NCBI GenBank assembly: GCA_051715425.1
Contig: JBPXJS010000045.1
Coordinates: forward strand, 1 to 64,000
From: JAJTFA01 sp051715425
GTDB lineage: Bacteria > Bacteroidota > Bacteroidia > UKL13-3
Length of the DNA: 64,000 bases
Reading direction: 5' to 3'
Below, piece by piece: positions 40,506-49,461 of this stretch. Within the stretch, counting starts at the first letter, position 1, and each line of letters opens with the position of its first letter. Position numbers and translations under genes: made by a program. The notes beneath the pieces were generated by a model that was not told the origin of the DNA, did not search any database, and saw only the letters and a program-made list of their open reading frames with translations.

Positions 40506-41075
40506 ATGATTAAAAATATTGCCGTTTACTGTGGCTCTTCTGTGGGTAATGATCCTGTATTTACAGCGGGAGCCAAACAACTCATTCATCACATGTATCA
40601 TAGTGGCTATGGTTTGGTTTATGGCGGTGGCAACGTAGGTATTATGGGTGTAATAGCAGATGAAATGCTAACCCTGGGGGGCCGGGTAACGGGTATTATT
40701 CCTCAAAAATTACTGGACAAAGAAGTGGCTCACCATGGCATTACAGAACTTATAGTGGTGGATAATATGCACCAGCGGAAAGCCAGGATGTTTGAACTGG
40801 CTGATGCAGTGATTGCGTTGCCTGGTGGCATTGGAACCATGGAAGAGCTGTTTGAAGCATTTACCTGGAGCCAGCTTGGGTTTCATTACAAACCTTGCGG
40901 GGTATTAAATGTAAATGGTTATTACGATAAACTGAATGAGTTTCTTCAGCATATGGTCAATCATCAATTTTTAAAGCAGGAATTTAAAGATATGCTCTTG
41001 TTTGAAACTGATGCTGAAACACTGCTTCAAAAATTGAGCAATTATACTTTCCCTGATGTACTAAAATGGTACTAA
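40506..41075 (+). CDS. LOG-family protein (TIGR00730 type)
   Basis: The 189-residue protein has the Lonely-Guy signature: VYCGSSVGNDP at the N terminus, VYGGGNVGIMG, and the nucleotide-binding PGGIGTMEELFE. Family members cleave ribose 5-phosphate from nucleoside monophosphates, including cytokinin precursors in plants. In bacteria the physiological role is less clear and may be nucleotide salvage. ATG 40506 gives MIKNIAVYCGSS; the upstream GTG lies inside the terminator hairpin and is rejected. It converges with the T9SS type B gene, with a 6-bp gap. Confidence 0.88.
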   Translation: MIKNIAVYCGSSVGNDPVFTAGAKQLIHHMYHSGYGLVYGGGNVGIMGVIADEMLTLGGRVTGIIPQKLLDKEVAHHGITELIVVDNMHQRKARMFELADAVIALPGGIGTMEELFEAFTWSQLGFHYKPCGVLNVNGYYDKLNEFLQHMVNHQFLKQEFKDMLLFETDAETLLQKLSNYTFPDVLKWY

Positions 41076-41081
41076 CCGGTT

Positions 41082-44000
41082 TTACCTCATAATGGTAACA
41101 TTGCCCTGTATCTGTTTGGTGCCGTAGCAGGTAGCTTTCAGGTTTATTTGCCAAACAAATACATCATTGGCGCAGGGTATGCCTCCTGTTTTTCCATCCC
41201 ATCCTTTATTTGGATCATCCGTTTCAAACAACTTTTTACCCCACCTGTCGTAAACCTGCATCTGGTAAGTTTCAATGGCTGCCAGGTTGCCTCCCGGTTT
41301 AAACTCATCGTTTAGCAGGTTGTTGTCGGGAGTAAAGGCATTGGGTACGTAAAACTTAAACTCTTTATCCTGGTAGTTAATTGTTGAACTCGCTTCACGG
41401 GTTACTCCGCAGCGGGTAACACTTACTTTATAAATTCCGGCACTTTTTACCTGTATTTGTCCTGTTGTATCTCCGGTCGACCACAGGTAGGTGGCTCTTT
41501 CATTACCGGCATCAAGTGTAAATTTGGTATTGTAGCAGGATAGCTGCGGTTCCGGTAAATGTACCACCAGATCGCCAAAATGGGAGAGGTGCATGGTATC
41601 AGAAAAGTAACATCCGTTTTTGCTTACCCTTAACCAATATTCACCTTCGTCTGTAATTGATATTGCTGAATCAGTAGCCCCTGTATTCCATAAATAGGTA
41701 ACCTGTTTTACAGGAGATAAAAGAGTAACCGATTCTCCTTTACAAACGGTGGTATCCTTATGAAGTGCAAATACGGGTGTTTTTTCAATGCCAATTTGAA
41801 TGGTGTCGGAATCTTCGCACCCAACATTGTTTTTTGCAGTAACAACAAACTGCCCCGGAGTACTTACCCTTATTTTGGAGGTGGTTTCACCGGTATTCCA
41901 TACATAAGAACAATTGGGGCAGGTGGCATCAAGTTCCTTTTCTGCTCCTTCACAAAGAGAGGAGTCGGCACCCAGGTTTACCTGAGGGGTGGTTTTAAGG
42001 TTAATTAAAATAGTATCGGAAGTAAAACAATGTTCTTTTTGGGCCCTTACCCAATAGGTACCCGTGGCATTGGCCACAATATAAGGAGCTGTTTCCCCGG
42101 TTGACCACAAATAACTGTCGAACTGATTACCGGCATCAAGCAGTTTTCCTGAATTGGCGCAATAGGTGGTATCATTACCCAAATTAACAGGGCTAAAATG
42201 TACTCCCCGCATCATTGCTGTATCATACTTGGTACAACCATTAAACGTAGTGCGCAACCAAATTGCTCCAACCTGTTTGTAATAAGTGGTGGGAGTAACC
42301 GCTCCATTATCCCACAGGTAAGTATAACCCGTGGCACCTTTACCATTAAATAAAACACTGTCATTGGGGCAAACACTGGTATCATTGCCAATACTATTGG
42401 TTGGCATAGGCCTCTCAAACACCAGTACCGTATCTTTATCAGCACAGGTTCCTTTCCAAACAGTTGCAGTATATATGCTGCTTTGATTTACCGTAATAAA
42501 AGAATCTGTGCTGAATGTACTCCATAAATAAGCGTCAAACCCTGCACCTGCGCTTAGTTTAATGGTGCTTCCGGAACAAAAGAAAGTGTCTTTACCAAGC
42601 GCAACATCCGGCTTCGGTTTCATTTCAACAACAATGGTATCCTGGGTAATGCAGTAAGGATCATTTACCCTTACTATATATGTTCCACTGTTTCCCACTT
42701 TAATAGATGGCGTATGTTGGTTTGTGTTGTTCCAGGTAAATTGATAGGGTGTATTGAGTCCGGTGCTTAATAAAACCGAGTCACCGGGTCGGGCACAAAA
42801 ACTGGTATCATTACCCAGATTTAATGGAGGCTTTTGCACACGTATTATTTTTGCCGTATCATATGTAAAACAACCGCTGGAAGCTGATATGGCTTTTACC
42901 CAAAACGTGCCTGCCTGTGTGGTGGTAAGGTTACCCGCACTACTGCCATTGCTCCACAAATAATTAATGCCGGCCGTATTTGGCACCGTAAATGTCACCG
43001 GGTTGCCCGCACAGGTAATGGTGTCGGGTCCAATATTTACTGTGGGAGAGGGAATATAGGTAACCACAATGCTATCACGTAAAATACAACTGCCTTTTTG
43101 GATACGACACCAGTATGTTCCCGGGCCGGTTACTTTAAGTGTGGGCTGATAGGATAAATCCTGCCATACGTATGATTGAGGTGCCGGAATACCGGCAGCA
43201 TTAAGCGTTAGAGACTGGCCTGAACACATGGTGGTATCATTGCCCAGATTTAACTTAATAACATTGTCGTTAATGATAAAAGTTTTTTGATGTAATACCG
43301 TTTGCCCACACTCATTATTAAACACATTGAGGATAACGGTTTCTGTATTTTCATTCAGCAGATCTTTATACGTTTTCAGGTTAAGCTCTACAATTTCCTG
43401 ACCGGGTAAAAAAGTAATACTGTCGGGAAATGCCTCGTAATCTACGCCCGGTGTGGCTGTGCCTGAATAGGTGATATGTACTTTGGCCATTTTATCAATC
43501 TGGCAGGCACGTTGAATATATACTTTTACGGGCGAACAGCCTTCGTAAGCCATAGAGTCGACATAAACAGAGTTTAAATAAGTTGGTGGCAGTTTGCGTA
43601 ATGTTTGAAACAGGGTTTTATTGGAGCATAAACTTTCGGCTGAGAGAAATACGCCTGAGTCAAATGCCGGATCGCCCACATCTGCAATGGCTATTTTGAG
43701 GTGATAGGTTTGGCAGGGAATAACTGAACTGGCTGCAGTAAGCACAGTAGTATGCCCATCATACTGAATAATATTGGAGGTGTTCTGTACATAATATTCG
43801 CAATTGGTGCATGGGCCACTGTTGGCTGCACCATTATTCACATTGTTTATGGCAATAGGAGTGGTGCTGTTTGGAATAAGGGCAATGTTTTTTGTACCTG
43901 TAATGCCCGGACCGCTAATAAAAAAAGCAAACACATCATTAAAAGGAGAACCCGAAAATTCGGGGTACTCTTCGGATGCAAAAATGTATCGGAAATTAAC

Positions 44001-44381
44001 TTCTGTTTCTGATGCCACAAAATCGAACTCAATCATGGCACCATCAGTGGTTGATCCTGTTGTTAAAGGATTAAGGTCGGGTATGCCTGCACTTCCGGAA
44101 CCACTTCCTGCACCACTATTATTATTGGGACCCGGGGCGTTGGAGATATTTCCTGTGGTTAATAGAATTCCTCTTTCTATTCCATTATGCGGGCCAAAAA
44201 ACTGGAAATATCCTACGGCATTGGCACTGCCTGTATAAGTGATATTGCTTACGGTAACACCTTTGCCAAGAAAAATATTCTCTACCAGATACTGAACAGT
44301 GGCATTGCTTACGGTTAATTGTGCATTGGTCTCTCCGCTAATAACAGCAAATGCCAGCAGAAATGTAAAACACTTCAGCAA
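41082..44381 (-). CDS. T9SS type B (gliding-motility-type) sorting-domain giant protein
   Basis: The protein is about 1100 residues. After a signal peptide (KCFTFLLAFAVISGETNAQ) comes a choice-of-anchor-L-type domain (FGPHNGIERGILLTTGN, FRYIFASEEYPEFSGSPFNDVF), a Calx-beta-like segment, and about eight Ig-like repeats, each with NLGNDTxxC and YLWSTG or YVWNTG motifs. The C terminus is a T9SS type B domain (FYVPNAFTPDNNLLNDEF, VYDRWGKKLFETDD, NVTIMR). It is probably a large cell-surface adhesin-like protein. The frame extends to a TTG at 44414, but a -7 box overlaps that codon, so TTG 44381 (MLKCFTFLLAF) or GTG 44408 is likelier. Confidence 0.88.
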   Translation of the reverse strand: MLKCFTFLLAFAVISGETNAQLTVSNATVQYLVENIFLGKGVTVSNITYTGSANAVGYFQFFGPHNGIERGILLTTGNISNAPGPNNNSGAGSGSGSAGIPDLNPLTTGSTTDGAMIEFDFVASETEVNFRYIFASEEYPEFSGSPFNDVFAFFISGPGITGTKNIALIPNSTTPIAINNVNNGAANSGPCTNCEYYVQNTSNIIQYDGHTTVLTAASSVIPCQTYHLKIAIADVGDPAFDSGVFLSAESLCSNKTLFQTLRKLPPTYLNSVYVDSMAYEGCSPVKVYIQRACQIDKMAKVHITYSGTATPGVDYEAFPDSITFLPGQEIVELNLKTYKDLLNENTETVILNVFNNECGQTVLHQKTFIINDNVIKLNLGNDTTMCSGQSLTLNAAGIPAPQSYVWQDLSYQPTLKVTGPGTYWCRIQKGSCILRDSIVVTYIPSPTVNIGPDTITCAGNPVTFTVPNTAGINYLWSNGSSAGNLTTTQAGTFWVKAISASSGCFTYDTAKIIRVQKPPLNLGNDTSFCARPGDSVLLSTGLNTPYQFTWNNTNQHTPSIKVGNSGTYIVRVNDPYCITQDTIVVEMKPKPDVALGKDTFFCSGSTIKLSAGAGFDAYLWSTFSTDSFITVNQSSIYTATVWKGTCADKDTVLVFERPMPTNSIGNDTSVCPNDSVLFNGKGATGYTYLWDNGAVTPTTYYKQVGAIWLRTTFNGCTKYDTAMMRGVHFSPVNLGNDTTYCANSGKLLDAGNQFDSYLWSTGETAPYIVANATGTYWVRAQKEHCFTSDTILINLKTTPQVNLGADSSLCEGAEKELDATCPNCSYVWNTGETTSKIRVSTPGQFVVTAKNNVGCEDSDTIQIGIEKTPVFALHKDTTVCKGESVTLLSPVKQVTYLWNTGATDSAISITDEGEYWLRVSKNGCYFSDTMHLSHFGDLVVHLPEPQLSCYNTKFTLDAGNERATYLWSTGDTTGQIQVKSAGIYKVSVTRCGVTREASSTINYQDKEFKFYVPNAFTPDNNLLNDEFKPGGNLAAIETYQMQVYDRWGKKLFETDDPNKGWDGKTGGIPCANDVFVWQINLKATCYGTKQIQGNVTIMR

Positions 44382-44411
44382 GCTGAGTTGAGTAGAAGTT
44401 TGGGCCACAAT

Positions 44412-44419
44412 CAAATATA
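44412..44419 (-). promoter_or_regulatory. TAnnTTTG -7 box overlapping the first possible start of the T9SS type B gene
   Basis: The minus strand reads TATATTTG, with its last bases inside the TTG at 44414. Use of this promoter would place the RNA start near 44405 and favour a later start codon. Confidence 0.35.
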
Positions 44420-44479
44420 AGATAAAAATGGCTGAAGAAAAGCCTAAAATTTTGATAATAAATCAGCCAGGCGTACAAT

Positions 44480-44633
44480 CTATTTTAGCCAGTAACTAAA
44501 ACCGATATTCAATGCGGCTTGATAAATGTGTTCTGCCTGTGTTTTATGAAAGGCACAACACAAAGGCTTAATATCTGGCTACGCTTATTGCTATAAAAAC
44601 AGCCACCCAAAGGAAACAAACCACCTTTTTCAT
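44480..44633 (-). pseudogene. Possible collapsed outer-membrane-protein gene relic
   Basis: This is the main content of the 313-bp gap 44415-44727. On the minus strand an ATG at 44633 opens MKKVVCFLWVAVFIAISVA, a signal-peptide-like start that stops after 21 codons. In another frame, a stretch without a start ends IYQAALNIGFSYWLK at a TAG (44480), resembling the last beta-strand of an outer-membrane barrel such as PorP/SprF-type proteins. The two parts together look like a gene with most of its middle deleted. Each piece is short, so chance cannot be excluded. Confidence 0.3.
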
Positions 44634-44727
44634 TAGTGCCAATGTACAAAATTACCCCATATCACAAGCCTTTAAACGTGGAAAAAACACTTGATATAAC
44701 CCCAATATAACGTAAATTGCAACCCAC

Positions 44728-45471
44728 ATGGAAGCAATAAAAGCAGAATACAATACCGGACGCAACAAAATGATTATTTCTGAATACGGCAGAAATATTC
44801 AGAAAATGATAGAATACGCAGTAGCCGAGGGCGACAGGGATAAAAGAAACAAACTGGCTCAGGCCCTTATAGCCCTGATGGGTACCATGAACCCCCACCT
44901 GAGGGATGTGGCAGATTATAAGCACAAACTTTGGGATCACCTGTTTGTGATGTCGGATTTTAAACTGGATGTGGATTCTCCTTATCCAACACCAAATCCG
45001 GAGACCTTGTTCTCCAAACCGCAATCCATGGCTTATCCGCAAAAGAGAATCAGGTTTAAGTTTTACGGCAAAAATATTGAACAAATGATTCAGCAGGCTG
45101 CCGATATGGAAGATGGACCTACCAAATCCGGCTTTATTAACCTGATTGGCTCTTTTATGAAAAATGCCTGCAAAAACTGGAACGAGGAGATGCTGGCCGA
45201 TGAGGAAATTTTGGCTCATCTGGAAATGTTGTCCGGAGGGCGTATTAAAATGAGCGAAGATGCCGATGTGCAGTTTAATGCCCTGCAACAACAAGGCACC
45301 TACTACCATAAACGCCCTGATAACAGAGGTGGACAGCAGAACCGAAATAAGCAGGGAGGCAATAACCGCAATTTCAGAAACAATAATAATAACAATAATG
45401 GTGGCGGTGGCAATAACCGAAACAACCGCAATTTCAGAAACAATAATAACAGAAACAGACCCACCAACTAA
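44728..45471 (+). CDS. DUF4290-family protein with Asn/Arg/Gly-rich tail
   Basis: The 247-residue protein has the DUF4290 domain typical of Bacteroidota (about 1-190: YNTGRNKMIISEYGRNIQKM, ALMGTMNPHLRDVADYKHKL). The last about 55 residues are low complexity: Asn, Arg and Gly with a few aromatic residues, like RGG-type RNA-binding tails. The DNA coding this tail has a 26-nt exact repeat at 45364-45389 and 45424-45449, 60 bp apart. The function of the family is not known; an RNA-linked role is inferred from the tail. It lies 76 bp before leuS in the same direction. Confidence 0.85.
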   Translation: MEAIKAEYNTGRNKMIISEYGRNIQKMIEYAVAEGDRDKRNKLAQALIALMGTMNPHLRDVADYKHKLWDHLFVMSDFKLDVDSPYPTPNPETLFSKPQSMAYPQKRIRFKFYGKNIEQMIQQAADMEDGPTKSGFINLIGSFMKNACKNWNEEMLADEEILAHLEMLSGGRIKMSEDADVQFNALQQQGTYYHKRPDNRGGQQNRNKQGGNNRNFRNNNNNNNGGGGNNRNNRNFRNNNNRNRPTN

Positions 45472-45547
45472 GGTGTGTATGTATAGGGTTGCCTGGTTAC
45501 CGGGGTTCAATATATCAGGGGGTTAACCGGCAAAGTTTGATACAACA

Positions 45548-48526
45548 ATGAGAGAATACGATTACCAAAGGATAGAAGCCCACTGGCAAAACGAGTGGAG
45601 AAAACAGCAGATTTATAAAGTTTCCGAGAACGCGGATAAACCCAAATGTTATGTATTGGATATGTTCCCTTACCCAAGTGGAGCAGGCCTGCATGTAGGG
45701 CATCCGCTGGGATATATTGCATCTGATATTTATGCCCGGTACAAACGCCTCAAAGGGTATAATGTATTGCATCCAATGGGCTACGATTCTTTTGGTTTGC
45801 CGGCTGAGCAATACGCCATCCAAACCGGTCAACACCCTGCAGTAACAACAGAAAAAAATATATCCCGCTATAGGGAGCAACTCGATAAAATAGGTTTCTG
45901 CTATGATTGGGAACGTGAAGTGCGTACTTCCGATCCTGAATATTATAAGTGGACCCAATGGATTTTTATTCAACTCTACCAATCATGGTACAACCCGGCC
46001 ACCAACAAAGCCGAGCCTATAGAAACACTGATAGCGCAGTTTAATAAACAAGGATTTTGCGGTGTAGATGATAGCGTTTTAACAGGTGGAATAGAACTTG
46101 ATTTTCCTCCTTTTACTGCCGATGAGTGGAAATCTTTTGATGCAGAAAAAAGGGAAGAAGTATTGCTGGGTTTTCGCCTCGCTTATTTGAGTGAAGCCTA
46201 TGTAAACTGGTGTCCGAAATTAGGCACCGTGTTGAGTAATGACGAAGTAAAAGACGGGGTGAGCGAACGTGGCGGATATCCGGTGGAACGTAAGCTGATG
46301 AAACAATGGAGCATGCGCATTACGGCATACTCAGAAAGATTGTTGAATGACCTGGAAACAATAGACTGGACCGAGAGCCTGAAAGAGGCACAACGCAACT
46401 GGATAGGAAAATCTCAGGGAGCAAGCGTGCATTTTGAGGTGCAGGATAGTGCTGTTTCTGTAGAAGTATTTACCACCAGACCCGATACCATATTTGGGGT
46501 AAGTTTTATCGCTATTGCACCTGAATACGAATTTATAAATGAGTTGATGCATCCTGACCAGATGGAAGAGGTGCAGGCTTATGTGGAGCAGTCTAAAAAC
46601 CGCAGCGAGCGCGACCGTATGGCCGATGTGAAACGCATTAGCGGTGCATTTACCGGAATGTATGCCATACATCCTTTTACCAAACAGGAAATACCCATTT
46701 GGGTTGCCGATTATGTATTGGCAGGCTACGGAACCGGAGCTGTAATGGGAGTGCCTGCGCACGATTCAAGAGATTTTGCATTTGCAAGGCATTTTAAATT
46801 GCCTGTAGTACCTGTGATTGAAGCACCTGCCGGACACGATTTGGAGAAAGAGAGTTATGATGCCAAAGAAGGTAAACTGATTAACTCTGGTTTCCTCAAC
46901 GGAATGGATGTGAAGCAGGCATTAAAAAGGGCCATTGAAGAAATAGAAAAACAAGGCTTTGGCAAAGGCAAAACCAATTACCGCCTGCGTGATGCCATAT
47001 TTGGCCGCCAACGCTACTGGGGCGAGCCAATTCCGGTATATTACAAAAATGGAATTGCACATTGTATTCCGGAAGATAAACTGCCGTTGGTATTGCCCGA
47101 GGTAGATAAGTTTTTGCCTACAGAGGATGGAGAACCACCTTTGGCACGTGCGGAAAAATGGGTGTGGAATGAAGAAAAAGGGGAGGTAGCTACTGAAGGT
47201 TACCCTATTGAAACCACCACCATGCCAGGATGGGCGGGCAGCAGTTGGTACTTTTTGCGTTATATGGATCCCAAAAATAGTAAGGAGTTTGTAAGCAAAG
47301 CTGCGGCCGACTATTGGCAAAATGTAGACCTGTATTTGGGCGGAAGTGAACACGCCACCGGGCATTTGTTGTATGTGCGTTTTTGGACCAAATTCCTTTA
47401 CGACCGCGGATTTATCTCTGTAACAGAACCTGCTAAAAAACTGATTAATCAGGGGATGATACAGGGGAGAAGTAATTATACAATACGATATAGTATAGGT
47501 AAAATAATTGCTTCAGAGGAGAAATATGTCAATACGAACATTTATTTATCATTAGGTGTATCGAAAAAATTGGAGAATGGAACATACTCTCCAAGTGATT
47601 TTATAAAAATTCTTGAAGCTCAAGTTGGAGAAGAATATCTAAAAACTGTTTTTAATAAATCTTCTCCTGATGAAGGTATAAAGGGACATCTTACAACACA
47701 GATTTATGTTGACGTTAAGTATGTGAAGAACGATATTGTTGTAGATTTAGCAAAAATGCAGAAAGAAGATCTGCGTTTCAATGAAGCGAAGTTCATTCAT
47801 GAGGAAAATGGGGAGTTCGTTTGTGGTAGTATTGACAGCGAAAAAATGTCAAAGTCTAAGTATAACGTGGTTACCCCTGACTCCATTATTGAAGATTACG
47901 GTGCCGATACCTTGCGCTTATATGAAATGTTTTTAGGCCCCTTAGAACAAAGCAAACCATGGAGCACACAAGGCATTGAAGGTGTACATCGCTTTTTAAA
48001 GAAACTCTGGAAACTGTTTTATAATGCCGAGGGGCAATTGATTGTTACCAAGGATGAAGCCGATAAAAAAGAACTGAAAGCCCTGCATAAACTGATTAAG
48101 AAAGTAGGAGAGGATATAGAAGGATTTTCGTTTAATACATCGGTAAGCAGCTTTATGATTTGTGTAAACGAACTCACTGACCTGAAATGCAGCAAGCACG
48201 TTGTTTTGCAGGATTTTCTTGTTTGCCTTTCTCCTTATGCACCGCATATAGCAGAAGAACTGTGGCAAACCCTTGGAAATACAAACAGTATCATCAACGC
48301 AACTTTCCCTGTATTTAATGCCGAATACCTGATTGAGGATAGCTTTAGTTACCCCATTTCCATTAATGGAAAACATAGAACCAATATTGAGTTTAGCCTG
48401 CAGGCCACTGCTTCAGAAGTAGAACAAGCCGTTCTTGCAGATGAAACCGTACAGAAATGGCTGGAAGGCAAAGCACCCAAAAAAGTGATTTTTGTGAAAG
48501 GGAAAATTGTGAACGTGGTGATTTAA
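45548..48526 (+). CDS. leuS: Leucyl-tRNA synthetase with an atypical central segment
   Basis: The 992-residue class I synthetase charges tRNA-Leu. HIGH is present as HVGH (49-52), the editing (CP1) domain covers about 230-430 (DTIFGVSFIAIAPEYEF, GTGAVMGVPAHDSRDF), and KMSKS is at 766-770. The anticodon-binding and C-terminal domains follow. Between QGMIQG (635) and KMSKS, about 136 residues are present; I expect roughly 85-95 in Bacteroidota relatives from memory. This part (about 47460-47870) also differs in base composition and codon use from both sides. The frame is intact and the active-site motifs are preserved, so the enzyme is probably functional. Confidence 0.93.
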   Translation: MREYDYQRIEAHWQNEWRKQQIYKVSENADKPKCYVLDMFPYPSGAGLHVGHPLGYIASDIYARYKRLKGYNVLHPMGYDSFGLPAEQYAIQTGQHPAVTTEKNISRYREQLDKIGFCYDWEREVRTSDPEYYKWTQWIFIQLYQSWYNPATNKAEPIETLIAQFNKQGFCGVDDSVLTGGIELDFPPFTADEWKSFDAEKREEVLLGFRLAYLSEAYVNWCPKLGTVLSNDEVKDGVSERGGYPVERKLMKQWSMRITAYSERLLNDLETIDWTESLKEAQRNWIGKSQGASVHFEVQDSAVSVEVFTTRPDTIFGVSFIAIAPEYEFINELMHPDQMEEVQAYVEQSKNRSERDRMADVKRISGAFTGMYAIHPFTKQEIPIWVADYVLAGYGTGAVMGVPAHDSRDFAFARHFKLPVVPVIEAPAGHDLEKESYDAKEGKLINSGFLNGMDVKQALKRAIEEIEKQGFGKGKTNYRLRDAIFGRQRYWGEPIPVYYKNGIAHCIPEDKLPLVLPEVDKFLPTEDGEPPLARAEKWVWNEEKGEVATEGYPIETTTMPGWAGSSWYFLRYMDPKNSKEFVSKAAADYWQNVDLYLGGSEHATGHLLYVRFWTKFLYDRGFISVTEPAKKLINQGMIQGRSNYTIRYSIGKIIASEEKYVNTNIYLSLGVSKKLENGTYSPSDFIKILEAQVGEEYLKTVFNKSSPDEGIKGHLTTQIYVDVKYVKNDIVVDLAKMQKEDLRFNEAKFIHEENGEFVCGSIDSEKMSKSKYNVVTPDSIIEDYGADTLRLYEMFLGPLEQSKPWSTQGIEGVHRFLKKLWKLFYNAEGQLIVTKDEADKKELKALHKLIKKVGEDIEGFSFNTSVSSFMICVNELTDLKCSKHVVLQDFLVCLSPYAPHIAEELWQTLGNTNSIINATFPVFNAEYLIEDSFSYPISINGKHRTNIEFSLQATASEVEQAVLADETVQKWLEGKAPKKVIFVKGKIVNVVI

Positions 48527-48548
48527 TTACACTTTACCGATCTGCTTT

Positions 48549-49010
48549 TTAATTAAACAAACCGCTTTCGTATCCGTCATCAACCAGCAGGTTGTCTCCA
48601 TCAGCAGCGGCTGTTGCCAGTTTATCGCAATGTTCATTCTCTTTATGCCCTGCATGGCCCTTTATCCACCTGAAGGTAATATGTTGATGGGGGTATATTT
48701 TTAAAAAGCGTTTCCACAGGTCAGCATTCTTTTTGCCTTTAAAGTCTTTTTTCTCCCAATCAAACACCCATCTTTTTTCTACCGATTCACACACATATTT
48801 CGAGTCGGTGTAAATGGTAATAAAAGTTCCTTTCAGTTTCATGGATTCCAGAGCGGTAATTACGGCCAGGAGTTCCATTCTGTTATTGGTTGTCATGCGG
48901 TAACCGGCCGATAGTTCTTTGCGGTGTTTCCCCGAAACCATTACAGCTCCATAACCGCCCGGTCCGGGGTTTCCTCTGGCTGCCCCATCAGTATATATCG
49001 TAATCTGCAT
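48549..49010 (-). CDS. rnhA: Ribonuclease HI
   Basis: The 153-residue protein has all RNase HI catalytic acidic residues: D in IYTDGAARGNPGPGGYG, E in NNRMELLAVITALES, D in IYTDSKYV, and the late D in HCDKLATAA, plus the KGHAGHKENE basic loop. It cuts RNA in RNA-DNA hybrids. It converges with leuS (22-bp gap) and lies 3 bp after the GNAT gene, which is probably co-transcribed. Confidence 0.95.
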   Translation of the reverse strand: MQITIYTDGAARGNPGPGGYGAVMVSGKHRKELSAGYRMTTNNRMELLAVITALESMKLKGTFITIYTDSKYVCESVEKRWVFDWEKKDFKGKKNADLWKRFLKIYPHQHITFRWIKGHAGHKENEHCDKLATAAADGDNLLVDDGYESGLFN

Positions 49011-49013
49011 CTG

Positions 49014-49460
49014 TTAAAGGCTAATTCTGAAAACGGTCCATTCATCCATGGCTTTGGCTCCCATTGATTTGTAGAAGTCTATGGCTGGTGTATTCCAGTC
49101 GAGCACACTCCATTCCACGCGTCCGCAATCTTGTGCTTTGGCTTTATCAATTAAGGCGGTAAGGAGGGCTTTCCCGTAACCGTTGCCCCTGTGTTCAGGC
49201 AAAACAAATAAATCTTCGAGGTATATACCCGGTTTTGCACGGAAAGTGGAGTAGTTGTAAAAATAGAGGGCAAATCCGACCGGTGTTTCCCCTTCATAGC
49301 ACAACAATACCTCTGCAAATGGTTTGGTACCAAATAACGTATCGTTCAATTTTTCTTCGGTGGTTTCTACTTCATGCAGCAGTTTCTCATATTCTGCAAT
49401 ACCTTTAATAAATTCAAGTATCAGCGGAACGTCTGCCTTTACAGCTTCTCTTATAATCAT
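49014..49460 (-). CDS. GNAT-family N-acetyltransferase (SSAT-like)
   Basis: The 148-residue protein has the GNAT acetyl-CoA motif PEHRGNGYGKALL and the SSAT-like segments GIYLEDLFV, RVEWSVLDWN and AIDFYKSMGA. Family members of this pattern acetylate polyamines, thialysine or related amines, but the substrate is not fixed by sequence alone. ATG 49460 (MIIREAVKAD) is chosen because the upstream frame extends into the preceding secreted-protein gene. It lies one base downstream of that gene's stop, so the genes appear coupled. Confidence 0.87.
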   Translation of the reverse strand: MIIREAVKADVPLILEFIKGIAEYEKLLHEVETTEEKLNDTLFGTKPFAEVLLCYEGETPVGFALYFYNYSTFRAKPGIYLEDLFVLPEHRGNGYGKALLTALIDKAKAQDCGRVEWSVLDWNTPAIDFYKSMGAKAMDEWTVFRISL

Positions 49461-49461
49461 A

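Noticed and set aside
41082..44414. Translation from the TTG at 44414
   Set aside because: A -7 promoter box overlaps this codon, and a later start gives a standard signal peptide.
44662..45510. 282-codon minus-strand ORF opposite the DUF4290 gene
   Set aside because: Antisense shadow of the real DUF4290 coding region; Ile/Val-rich end mirrors the Asn-rich tail.
47996..48376. Minus-strand ORF opposite the leuS 3' end
   Set aside because: Shadow of a well-conserved synthetase domain; no independent evidence.
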